A program made the translations under genes and the position numbers. A stretch of 64,000 bases of DNA from JANOZM01 sp031429355. GTDB taxonomy: Bacteria; Pseudomonadota; Gammaproteobacteria; Burkholderiales; Burkholderiaceae_E. Under the pieces are notes generated by a model. It saw only the letters and a program-made list of their open reading frames with translations, did no database searches and was not told the DNA's origin. Below are positions 16,266 to 23,718 of the stretch, one piece after another; position 1 is the first letter of the stretch, and each line of letters opens with the position of its first letter. The DNA is taken from positions 606,078 through 670,077 of the forward strand of contig JANOZM010000016.1 of assembly GCA_031429355.1 (NCBI GenBank), read 5' to 3'.

Positions 16266-17491
16266 AAAACTCTACACTGCAATTTATTCAACGCTGTTTG
16301 TTTAGTTCCGTTTTTATTACCTTTGCTACATTGACCGCTTGTGGCGGAGGTGGGGCTGATATCGGCAGCGGCGGCACTGGCAATACGCCTCCAACGCCTA
16401 CCTCAACGGCGGCCACAGTAATTGGACCAATCACTGGATTTGGCAGCGTCATTATTAATGGCGTGAAATTCGACGACAACTCTTCTAGTCTCGTGGACGA
16501 TCGCAACAATTCAATAGCCAAAGATAGCCTGCGCTTGGGTATGATGGTGGCAGTCACTGGAAGAGTCTCGGATGACAAGATCACCGCAGTCGCCAGTCAA
16601 ATGCGCCTAATTTCCGAGTTACAAGGCGCGGTCACGCAAATTGATTTAACCGGTGGGCGCATTGTGGTTTTGGGCGTAACAGTTACCGTGTCAGCAACGA
16701 CTAGTTACGCCAATGTTGCAGGCTTGGCTGGTTTAGCACTTAATGAAGTTGTCGAAGTGCATGGACTACGGGATCCCTCTACACAGGCACTCATTGCAAC
16801 ACGCATCGAACGAAAAACTGGCCTAGAAAACAACCCGTTTTTAGTTGGTCAAATTCGTAATTTAAATAGTACGAACTCCAGCTTTAATTTAGGTTCCATC
16901 GCCTCGCCTACTACAATCAATTTTTCCAATGCAGCGTTACTACCAACTGGTACTGTTTTAGCGAACGGTCAACTAGTACGTGCAGAAGCACAATCGGTCA
17001 ATGGTCAAGTCGTTACTGCTGCCCGAATTTTTTCAATAACAGGTATTGGCGCGCCGCTAATTGGGCGCGCAGAAGTAGAAGGAATTGTTTCAGATTTTGT
17101 TAGCACGGCATCATTTAAAATAAATGGTGTCAGTGTTGACGGTAGCGCAGCCTTGTTCGAGCGCGGGAATGCAGCACTACTTAAAAACGGCGCACGCGTC
17201 GAAGCCAAAGGAAGCTATAACGGCACAGCACTGCAAGCTGCAGTTCTTAAAGTAGAAACTGTCCTTGGTGGTTCCGGCGGTGGTGATGACAGCGGTAAAT
17301 TCGAAGTCAAGGGGCTTATTTCAAGCTTCACCTCACAAGCTGACTTTACAGTGCGCAATGTACGCATAAACGCCTCAAATGCCGAGTTTAGAAACGGCAC
17401 TGCAACGCTACTTGCCAAAGACAAAAATGTAGAAGTAAAAGGCCAAATGCGAGGCGAGTTTTTAGTCGCTACTGAAGTAAAATTTGAGTAA
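16262..17491 (+). CDS. DUF5666 repeat lipoprotein
   Basis: 409 residues. The N terminus has a lipoprotein signal with lipobox LTAC (Cys about residue 27) followed by a Gly/Thr/Pro linker. The remainder is five tandem beta-rich units of about 65-75 residues. The clearest units start at VIGPITGFGSVIINGVKF, VEGIVSDFVSTASFKINGVS and VKGLISSFTSQADFTVRNVR, each ending in a 'G.rVea.G.....L.A..v' strand, the DUF5666 pattern (OB-like barrels). It should be anchored in the outer or inner membrane and face the periplasm or surface. Coupled to DUF6502 upstream; a strong terminator follows. Confidence 0.85.
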   Translation: MKNSTLQFIQRCLFSSVFITFATLTACGGGGADIGSGGTGNTPPTPTSTAATVIGPITGFGSVIINGVKFDDNSSSLVDDRNNSIAKDSLRLGMMVAVTGRVSDDKITAVASQMRLISELQGAVTQIDLTGGRIVVLGVTVTVSATTSYANVAGLAGLALNEVVEVHGLRDPSTQALIATRIERKTGLENNPFLVGQIRNLNSTNSSFNLGSIASPTTINFSNAALLPTGTVLANGQLVRAEAQSVNGQVVTAARIFSITGIGAPLIGRAEVEGIVSDFVSTASFKINGVSVDGSAALFERGNAALLKNGARVEAKGSYNGTALQAAVLKVETVLGGSGGGDDSGKFEVKGLISSFTSQADFTVRNVRINASNAEFRNGTATLLAKDKNVEVKGQMRGEFLVATEVKFE

Positions 17492-17520
17492 ATATTCACG
17501 TTAAAGTTTGCAACTTGGGA

Positions 17521-17553
17521 ACAGCGATGCAATGCATGCATCGCTGTTTTTTT
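17521..17553 (+). terminator. Rho-independent terminator after the DUF6502-DUF5666 operon
   Basis: An 11-bp perfect stem (ACAGCGATGCA at 17521-17531 with TGCATCGCTGT at 17537-17547) encloses a 5-nt loop and is followed by a run of T to 17553. Confidence 0.9.
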
Positions 17554-17773
17554 ATAAAAATTCTGGCTGGGTCTTGACGAGATCCCTGACGTGTTGGGCT
17601 GAATGCACTGTCACTTTCGCTCGCTTTTTTTGAGCGCGAAAGCGCTCTAACCCGGGCGGTTGAGCTTTGAGCTACTTGATCGACACGAATTGAAACGCCT
17701 CCATCGGATTGTCGGTTGAAGTAGTTTATCCTTGGAACTTGATCCAGCTGGTTCCAATATTGCGTAACTAACA

Positions 17774-18820
17774 ATGCTCATCGCCACTACCCTACCCACC
17801 GGTTTTTCCGTCGGGGCAGCCCTACTTTTAGCGTTAGCCTTTGCCCGCATTTACAACGGCATGGTTTTACCCGTGCAATCGCGCATAGCTGGTTACGTTA
17901 TGTTGCTTGGACTAGCCACCACCCAAATTTTTCATGCACGTTTTTTAATAGGCCTTGATGCCCAACTCATCAACCGTAGTTATGTAATCGTATTGCTGCT
18001 GCAATCGATTGGCTTTTATTGGTTGTTGCTGGGCCTATTGCGCCCTCCACAGCAAGCGTGGCGCAAATGGCAATGGGCACTATTGCCATTGGCGCTTCTT
18101 GTTGCAGCATTCGAGCCTTTGTATGCTGCGATTGTGCTTGTCATGGTGTTTGGCATTGGTTTTACTGCGCATTTGGGCTGGCTGGTATTTAAGCTGCGAG
18201 CGCAACGGCGTTGGTTCTTATTGGAATTTAGGGTACTGGGTTTATTTGCCCTAATGGCGGTTTTAATAGCAGCCGCTAGTTTGGCGGTGCATTGGCTAGG
18301 TTGGCGCAACTTTGCAGCTGTTTATTCGTTGCTAATTGCCTTTAGCTTTGTCTTAGTGTTGTACTTGTTATTACGGTTTCCTGACGTCACCAGCAAAACA
18401 CAAGAAGCGGTGGCGAGTACGTACGCGGCGTCGACCCTTAACAGCGTAGATTGCGCCAAGGTAGTAGCGCAAATTAAGCAACTATTTGATGTAGCAAAAA
18501 TCTACCAAAACGAAAACCTAAGCCTTAACAAGTTAGCCGAGCTAACCCAACTATCGACGCACCAACTATCGGAGTTAATCAACACAGAGTTTGATATGGG
18601 GTTTTCACGGCTGGTGCGCCGCTATCGCGTCGAGGCCGCTAAAAAAATGTTAATTGATGAACCACGTGCCTCCGTTTTATCGGTTGGATTATCGGTAGGG
18701 TTTACCTCGCAATCTAATTTTTATGTGGCATTTAAAGAGCTAACCGGCATCGTGCCGGGGCAGTTTCGCAAACAATTTGGTGCTGATTCACAAAATATCA
18801 GTGCGCCGATACCAGAATGA
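17774..18820 (+). CDS. AraC family regulator with N-terminal membrane domain
   Basis: 348 residues. The first 205 residues contain about seven hydrophobic spans (starting at TLPTGFSVGAALLLALAFAR), so the sensor is in the inner membrane. The C-terminal 110 residues form an AraC/XylS DNA-binding domain with LSLNKLAELTQLSTHQLSEL as first helix-turn-helix and SVLSVGLSVGFTSQSNFYVA then FKELTGIVPGQFRKQF as the second. Such membrane-anchored AraC proteins are one-component systems. The small membrane protein at 18979 is the likely target or partner. Confidence 0.88.
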   Translation: MLIATTLPTGFSVGAALLLALAFARIYNGMVLPVQSRIAGYVMLLGLATTQIFHARFLIGLDAQLINRSYVIVLLLQSIGFYWLLLGLLRPPQQAWRKWQWALLPLALLVAAFEPLYAAIVLVMVFGIGFTAHLGWLVFKLRAQRRWFLLEFRVLGLFALMAVLIAAASLAVHWLGWRNFAAVYSLLIAFSFVLVLYLLLRFPDVTSKTQEAVASTYAASTLNSVDCAKVVAQIKQLFDVAKIYQNENLSLNKLAELTQLSTHQLSELINTEFDMGFSRLVRRYRVEAAKKMLIDEPRASVLSVGLSVGFTSQSNFYVAFKELTGIVPGQFRKQFGADSQNISAPIPE

Positions 18821-18978
18821 TCATTTAAGAACTTTGTAACCAATTGATTTTATTGGATTAAAAAAATTAGCCATTATTTCATTGCCTAAAAGATCAAACC
18901 GGAAGACCTGAACAAAACACATCGCTAAATTGGCTACATCAGCAATTGGCTGACGTGATTTAAACAGGAGATTTTGCA

Positions 18979-19392
18979 ATGACCAACTTAGCTTATGCCG
19001 CTTACCTATTAATCTCAATTGCCATGACCATCTGGGTGGCGCGCGTTTTATCCGAAACCGGTGGCGTGTTTTTAATTAAGTGCTTTGGACAAGATAAAGA
19101 GTTGGCGCAATCGACCAACCGCTTATTAGTCATCGGGTTTTATCTAGTGAACGTTGGCTTAATTTGCTATCGGCTTGATGGCTGGAATGTAAGCGAAGCT
19201 GGGATGATTCCCGATGTGGGTTCGCGCATAGGTCTTTCGGTTTTAGCCCTAGGCGCCATGCACTTTTTTAACATGTTCATGATTGCAAAGTTTGGCAAAA
19301 CTGTTAGTGGCTGGGTTTCAGTTCGTGAGCATGGTGAGAAAGTGGCTGCTTGTGGTGTAGCGCCAACTGGTCCGCTGCGCGATGTTACTTAA
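18979..19392 (+). CDS. Hypothetical four-helix membrane protein downstream of AraC regulator
   Basis: 137 residues, strong CAGGAG upstream. Hydrophobic spans lie at about 5-24, 49-67 and 83-104. 'WVARVLSETGGVFLIKCFGQ' and NRLLVIGFYLVNVGLICYRL are conserved-looking loops and helices in a group of unnamed proteins that I associate with membrane-AraC regulators. The function is unknown. It lies 158 nt after the AraC gene in the same direction. Confidence 0.65.
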   Translation: MTNLAYAAYLLISIAMTIWVARVLSETGGVFLIKCFGQDKELAQSTNRLLVIGFYLVNVGLICYRLDGWNVSEAGMIPDVGSRIGLSVLALGAMHFFNMFMIAKFGKTVSGWVSVREHGEKVAACGVAPTGPLRDVT

Positions 19393-19516
19393 GTTATGTG
19401 GTTTTTTAGCTCCAGATTTAGCGCGGCTTTGCTGGCTTTTTTAGCACCAACTGTTGATGTCTAAAGAATAGCTATTGGTTGCCGCTTAGATCTGATCTTT
19501 CGCTACAGATGCGTCT

Positions 19517-19550
19517 TATAACATGTTATAGTCTGTTATTATATTATAAC
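19517..19550 (+). promoter_or_regulatory. Palindromes upstream of a VapBC-type operon (operator candidate)
   Basis: TATAACATGTTATA (19517-19530) is a perfect 14-bp palindrome. Immediately after it GTTAT...ATAAC (19535-19550) gives a second imperfect one. They lie 20-55 bp upstream of the antitoxin ATG at 19572 and overlap a TATA-rich promoter region, the usual place for antitoxin autoregulation. Confidence 0.6.
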
Positions 19551-19571
19551 TAGCAACCAAAAGGCTGTTTT

Positions 19572-19823
19572 ATGAACTTCAGCGTACACATGGACGAGAA
19601 AACGTTAAGCGAACTCACTCAAGCCGCTCAGGCACAGGGCTTGAGCCGCAGCGCTTTGCTAACCCAAGCGTTTAAGCAATACGTAAAGCAGCAGCAACTG
19701 ATGGATAAAAACAATGGTTGGCCCAAGGCATTAATCGATCACTTAAAAAAGGCTGCGCCAATTAAGTGCCCCGACTTTGACGACACGAGCGATCTATTGC
19801 AGTTAAAGGAGATTGAGCTTTGA
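19572..19823 (+). CDS. Ribbon-helix-helix antitoxin (VapB-like)
   Basis: 83 residues. The opening NFSVHMDEKTLSELTQAAQA and LSRSALLTQAFKQYVKQQQL are a CopG/Arc-type beta strand followed by two helices, with the usual 'gls.s.Ll..A...y' recognition segment. The acidic C-terminal tail (KCPDFDDTSDLLQLKEIEL) would occupy the toxin active site. The stop overlaps the toxin start (ATGA-type overlap at 19820-19823). Two upstream palindromes are likely its own operators. Confidence 0.8.
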   Translation: MNFSVHMDEKTLSELTQAAQAQGLSRSALLTQAFKQYVKQQQLMDKNNGWPKALIDHLKKAAPIKCPDFDDTSDLLQLKEIEL

Positions 19824-20224
19824 AGTTTTTGCTAGATACCAATGTTCTAAGTGCAATTGCAACCCGAAAGTCCGCTGAATTAACAAAGCGCTTTGTTCAA
19901 ACAACGCGCGCGCATTTATGCACTAGTGACGTGGTTTGGCATGAAGTGCAATTTGGCTTGGCCGCCAATGCAGCCATTGCACTAAAACTACGACCCATCT
20001 ACACCATGCTGTTCGAAGGCTTGCACGCATTGCCGACTACTCAAGCTGTGTGGACTCGCGCAGCCAATTTGCGTGCTGAGTTAAAGTTAAAAGGCACGCC
20101 AATCGGTCCTTTTGATTTGTTAATTGCCGCTACAGCGCTCGAGCATGACCTAACGTTGGTCACCAACAATCTAAAAGAATTTGAGCGCGTCGAGGGCCTT
20201 AAATTTGAAACATGGATTGGTTAG
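19820..20224 (+). CDS. VapC-type PIN ribonuclease toxin
   Basis: 134 residues. 'MKFLLDTNVLSAIATRKSAE' carries the first catalytic Asp (D6). An acidic residue in SDVVWHEVQFGL supplies the second, and PIGPFDLLIAATALEHDLTL followed by VTNNLKEFERVEGL the third and fourth metal ligands. Complete PIN domain of normal length. VapC toxins cleave tRNA or rRNA. Translationally coupled to the antitoxin. Confidence 0.88.
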   Translation: MKFLLDTNVLSAIATRKSAELTKRFVQTTRAHLCTSDVVWHEVQFGLAANAAIALKLRPIYTMLFEGLHALPTTQAVWTRAANLRAELKLKGTPIGPFDLLIAATALEHDLTLVTNNLKEFERVEGLKFETWIG

Positions 20225-20314
20225 GCCAACCGCAAAAAGTATTTAACGTTTGAGCAACGCAATGCGATCTAGCGTTACACGAAATTTAACTAATCAACCA
20301 TTAGAAAGCCCGCC

Positions 20315-20770
20315 ATGACTCTAGCCGAAGCCTTGATTATGCGCTCCGATTTGAATAAAAAAATTCAATCACTTAAAGAACGTATTGCACGCAACGCGGT
20401 TGTCCAAGAAGGCAACATTGCCCACGAAGACCCGGCCGCTATTTTTAAAGAAGCTTGTGGTGCCTCTACGCAATTAAAAGAACTTGTCATTAAAATAGAG
20501 GCGGCCAATCAAATTGCAAAGACAGCCGATGGGCGTTTGCTGGCCGATGCGCTAGCCGAACGAGACGATCTTATTCGTCAACACTCGTTTGTAAACAGCG
20601 CGCTCGATGGAGCCAACAAAGAGCCCGATCGTTATGGGTTAAAAGAGATCAAATGGGTGGCGACCATCAAGGTGTCGGATTATCAAAAACGCATGGACGA
20701 TTATTCAAAAAAAATTCGTGACCTGAATATCCATATCCAAGCAGCCAATTGGAAATTCGAGATAAAATAA
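20315..20770 (+). CDS. DIP1984 family protein
   Basis: 151 residues. The start (LAEALIMRSDLNKKIQSLKE) and repeated charged heptad-like helices (ALAERDDLIRQHSFVNSALD, YQKRMDDYSKKIRDLNIHIQ) identify the DIP1984 family of small, helical, coiled-coil proteins, sometimes annotated 'septicolysin'. The family's length is about 150. Biochemical role unknown. It stands alone between the VapBC pair and a long non-coding stretch. Confidence 0.85.
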   Translation: MTLAEALIMRSDLNKKIQSLKERIARNAVVQEGNIAHEDPAAIFKEACGASTQLKELVIKIEAANQIAKTADGRLLADALAERDDLIRQHSFVNSALDGANKEPDRYGLKEIKWVATIKVSDYQKRMDDYSKKIRDLNIHIQAANWKFEIK

Positions 20771-21114
20771 CCGCAGAGGATGTTGGGCGAATATGGGATC
20801 CCGTCGAGGACAGGGGATTGAAATAATTCTGATCTCATTCGAACGCGCGAAAGGCAGCGCAAAAGTAAATCCAATTAGCCATCACTAATAACGACTTACC
20901 CTTTACAAGTAACTATTAACCACCGCATGTTGACGACATCCTCTACCAACTTACGAATGATTTAATCGAAAAAAGTGTCCATCCTAGGCTAATAATGAAC
21001 TTAACCGGTGGGATTACACTGCCGAATTTTGTTCTTTTTTTATGAAAATTAAACTTATAAATTTCAATTTTCGTGGTTTGCGATCACTTAAGTTTTACAG
21101 ATAACGCAGCCAAA
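20771..21114. other. Gene-free AT-rich stretch
   Basis: About 340 nt with no supported gene or clear RNA structure. The second half is AT-rich and may contain the promoter of the degenerate antitoxin/toxin locus that follows. Confidence 0.4.
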
Positions 21115-21348
21115 TTGTCTACATTAACAATCCGCAAATTACCCGAAGAAGTGCATTAAGCGCTTAAAGTTCGAGCAGCTCATGCAGGACGGAGCATAGA
21201 AGCAGAAGTGCGTTCAATTCTTGGGGAATCTGTTAAGCCCACAACTAATTTTGCTGATGCTATGTTGGCTATCGGACAATCGTTCGGTGGCCTAGAAGTT
21301 GAATTTACCCGACAGCGCAGTGTTCTACGTTCCGCATCTTTCGAATGA
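21115..21348 (+). pseudogene. FitA-like antitoxin gene with an internal stop codon
   Basis: From TTG 21115 the frame reads LSTLTIRKLPEEVH, then TAA (21157-21159), then ALKVRAAHAGRSIEAEVRSI and LGESVKPTTNFADAMLAIGQ to TGA 21348. This is a FitA/StbC-type ribbon-helix-helix antitoxin: 'lTIRkLpeevh.aLk.RAa..GRSiEaEvR.IL'. A single C-to-T change (CAA or CGA to TAA) would explain the stop. The rest of the gene is intact and its end overlaps the toxin start (ATGA). No ATG is visible for the N-terminal part. Confidence 0.8.
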
Positions 21349-21764
21349 TTATTCTGGACACCAATGCAGTGTCGGAGCCGCTAAAGCCCCTGCCCAACCC
21401 CCGATACATGACGTGGCTACGCAAACAAACACCGGGTACTTTGTTTACCACTACAGTTACACTGGCTGAAATGCTGCTTGGCATAGAAACATTGCCCGCC
21501 GGAAAGCGCAAAGAAATGATCCGTCGCGATGTCGTCGATATGACGCTACCGCTATTTGATGATCGAATTTTAGAGTTTGGGCAAAACGATGCGATCAAAT
21601 TTGCAAAAATTGTTGCCAAGTCGCGTCGCGCTGGAAACGACATAGAATTTGCCGACTCTGTGCTTGCGGCCATTGCAGAGCGCCGAGGAATTAGCTTGGT
21701 GACGCGAAACGCGAAAGACTTTAAAGGGACCGGCGTACAGATTGTTATGCCTTGGACTTTATGA
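21345..21764 (+). CDS. FitB-like PIN ribonuclease toxin
   Basis: 139 residues, complete PIN domain. 'MIILDTNAVSEPLKPLPNPR' is the classical FitB/StbB opening (LDTNvvSE). TLAEMLLGIETLPAGKRKEM supplies the second acidic residue and NDIEFADSVLAAIAERRGIS then LVTRNAKDFKGTGVQI the C-terminal metal-binding and substrate segments. All catalytic acids are retained although the partner antitoxin gene carries a stop. Its TGA overlaps the start of the next gene. Confidence 0.88.
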   Translation: MIILDTNAVSEPLKPLPNPRYMTWLRKQTPGTLFTTTVTLAEMLLGIETLPAGKRKEMIRRDVVDMTLPLFDDRILEFGQNDAIKFAKIVAKSRRAGNDIEFADSVLAAIAERRGISLVTRNAKDFKGTGVQIVMPWTL

Positions 21765-22741
21765 AAATATTTCAAGAAGAATCAAAGGCGGTTGTGCAAT
21801 TAGTTACAAAGACAGTTGTGTTTTTTATGCTTGTTGGAACATGCCTAAACACCAAGGCTAAGCCCCAAAAGAATTTCGACATTAACGAAACAGCTAAAAA
21901 TGAAATCATTAATTATTGCGCTCGGGATGTAGTAGATCCTTTTTTCCTTAAAGAAACAGCTGCTACCGAGTATCGCTACAACAAAAGTGATTACATTGGT
22001 GGCGGCGCAGTTAGCTACTTTGGCGTAAGCAGCCACAACCACCCTTTAGGACACCCTGAGTATGCGGAAATTGAAAAATCATTTTATGCATTCAGACCAA
22101 CGCATGTACTGTTTGAAGGTACGACCATCGGGCGTGGGATTACCATAAATTCGCCGCGCGATTCTGCTATCGAAGATCGTTACGAGGTCGGTCTTACAAT
22201 TTGGCTTGGGCTTCGAGCACAAGTTGCTGTTTCTGGTTGGGATTCAGAATTAGCCGAAACGATAGCTGACCTTAATCAGTACTACCCACCACGTTTAGTA
22301 CAAGGTTTTTACACCTTGAGATTCGTGTCCGCTGAAAAGGATCTTGGAGGCCATACAGGCGCCGCTCTTGAACGCCGAGCAGTATGGAAAATGAAGATGC
22401 TTGCCGAGTTTGCGCGCAGCGAAGGCATTGACTATCCGATGCGTACGTTGGAGGATTTAGAAAAAGCGACTAAAGAAGTTAATCCAACCATTACTTGGTC
22501 ACAAGTACGCAACAATTGGTTCAACCCGTTTAATTGGACAAAGGGCCAACCTTGGGAGTTATATAACTTTATAAATCGCCGAGAAAATTTGTTTCGCAAT
22601 CGAGTTGCTTACGAGAAAATTGCCCGTCTTGTGGTCGACGGCAAAAGAGTTTTTATAGTTGCTGGGAGAACGCATGTTCCCCAGCATCAGCCCGCACTTG
22701 ATTGTGTAGCAAAAGAACTGGCGAAACGAGCAAATGGCTAG
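21761..22741 (+). CDS. Secreted TraB/GumN-Tiki-like protein
   Basis: 326 residues from ATG 21761, which overlaps the toxin's stop. A hydrophobic N-terminal segment (LVTKTVVFFMLVGTCLNTKA) acts as signal or anchor. SYFGVSSHNHPLGHPEYAEI contains a histidine cluster, ALFE-type motif appears as HVLFEGTTIGRG, and near the C terminus RVFIVAGRTHVPQHQPAL. A conserved FEG glutamate followed by a late 'vf.vvGa.H' histidine is the layout of the TraB/Tiki/ChaN-like putative metalloprotease superfamily. The assignment is by motif order only. The coupling to a toxin gene is unusual. Confidence 0.55.
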   Translation: MKIFQEESKAVVQLVTKTVVFFMLVGTCLNTKAKPQKNFDINETAKNEIINYCARDVVDPFFLKETAATEYRYNKSDYIGGGAVSYFGVSSHNHPLGHPEYAEIEKSFYAFRPTHVLFEGTTIGRGITINSPRDSAIEDRYEVGLTIWLGLRAQVAVSGWDSELAETIADLNQYYPPRLVQGFYTLRFVSAEKDLGGHTGAALERRAVWKMKMLAEFARSEGIDYPMRTLEDLEKATKEVNPTITWSQVRNNWFNPFNWTKGQPWELYNFINRRENLFRNRVAYEKIARLVVDGKRVFIVAGRTHVPQHQPALDCVAKELAKRANG

Positions 22742-22772
22742 TTAGCGCGCGAACCTGTTAAACAAATACAAC

Positions 22773-23231
22773 CTACCGCTGCCCAGTCTTTCCACCGGCA
22801 CTCCGCCCAATTGGGTCAGTCAACAAAGTCAGCGCCGCTCTTAATTCAGCAACCACCGACCGAATATCCGTCTCGGATATTTCTAAAATTGTATCGACCG
22901 GAATTTCCACTGCAGCTTCAACCGCATCTTTACCACGACCACCATGCAATGTTTCGCCCAAACGATTGCGGGCACCACTAATCGTGAAACCTTGGTCGTA
23001 CAATAATTCTCTAATTCGCCTAACTAGCAGCACTTCGTGGTGTTGGTAGTAACGGCGATTGCCGCGACGTTTCATTGGGCGCAGCTGGGTAAACTCTTGT
23101 TCCCAATACCGCAACACGTGGGGTTTGACCCCACACAGCTCGCTGACTTCACCAATGGTGAAATAACGCTTGGCCGGTATGGGCGGCAGCTGGATACGTT
23201 CTTCGGGCGCTATAACGGCAGGAGCGTTCAT
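22773..23231 (-). CDS. MerR family transcriptional regulator
   Basis: 152 residues. 'RYFTIGEVSELCGVKPHVLR' then YWEQEFTQLRPMKRRGNRRY is the complete winged helix-turn-helix of MerR proteins; HHEVLLVRRIRELLYDQGFT follows. It lacks the metal-binding cysteines of MerR proper. This small type sits next to ihfA in most betaproteobacteria; its role is not established. Only 19 bp separate it from ihfA upstream, so it is likely the last gene of the pheS-pheT-ihfA unit. Confidence 0.9.
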   Translation of the reverse strand: MNAPAVIAPEERIQLPPIPAKRYFTIGEVSELCGVKPHVLRYWEQEFTQLRPMKRRGNRRYYQHHEVLLVRRIRELLYDQGFTISGARNRLGETLHGGRGKDAVEAAVEIPVDTILEISETDIRSVVAELRAALTLLTDPIGRSAGGKTGQR

Positions 23232-23250
23232 CTACAAGGGCCTTGCCGTT

Positions 23251-23694
23251 TTAAGTTTTATACGACTTAGAATCAAACAGCTTAGGATCGTAGGCAACCG
23301 ATTCTTCGGCTTGCGAGTCAACTAACGACTTTAGCTTTTGGCTTGCATGAAATGTAACGACGCGACGTGCAGAGATTGGAATCGCCTCGCCGGTTTTGGG
23401 GTTGCGCCCTGGCCGTTGTGGTTTATCGCGCAACTGAAAATTGCCAAAGCCCGACAACTTAACGACGTCGCCGGTTTCTAAGGCCACGCGAATTTCGGTA
23501 AAGAAGGTTTCCACCATGTCTTTAGCCTCGCGCTTATTGAGCCCGACTTTTTCAAATAACATTTCAGCTAGCTCGGCCTTTGTCAGCGTGAAGCCGTCGC
23601 CGGCTCGTAACTCTACGAGCTCTAACGTATCTTCCGCATCTAACCGGCGCGCACGCGCTGCGTCATATCCCTGGTTTAACTCTTGTTCTGCCAT
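23251..23694 (-). CDS. ihfA: Integration host factor subunit alpha
   Basis: 147 residues. Residues about 35-128 are the IHF-alpha fold: TLTKAELAEMLFEKVGLNKR, EAKDMVETFFTEIRVALETG, the LSGFGNFQLRDKPQRPGRNP DNA-intercalating arm with its conserved Pro, and PISARRVVTFHASQKLKSLV. With IhfB it bends DNA in recombination, replication and transcription. The N-terminal extension of about 35 residues and the acidic C-terminal tail exceed the usual 100 residues; such extensions occur in some betaproteobacteria. Placed 24 bp after pheT. Confidence 0.93.
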   Translation of the reverse strand: MAEQELNQGYDAARARRLDAEDTLELVELRAGDGFTLTKAELAEMLFEKVGLNKREAKDMVETFFTEIRVALETGDVVKLSGFGNFQLRDKPQRPGRNPKTGEAIPISARRVVTFHASQKLKSLVDSQAEESVAYDPKLFDSKSYKT

Positions 23695-23718
23695 CGCTCT
23701 TTTGCTGTAACTCTTAAC

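Noticed and set aside
17610..17660. Inverted repeat TTTCGCTC...GAGCGCGAAA ahead of the AraC gene
   Set aside because: The stem is imperfect and its place between two genes already separated by a strong terminator gives it no clear role.
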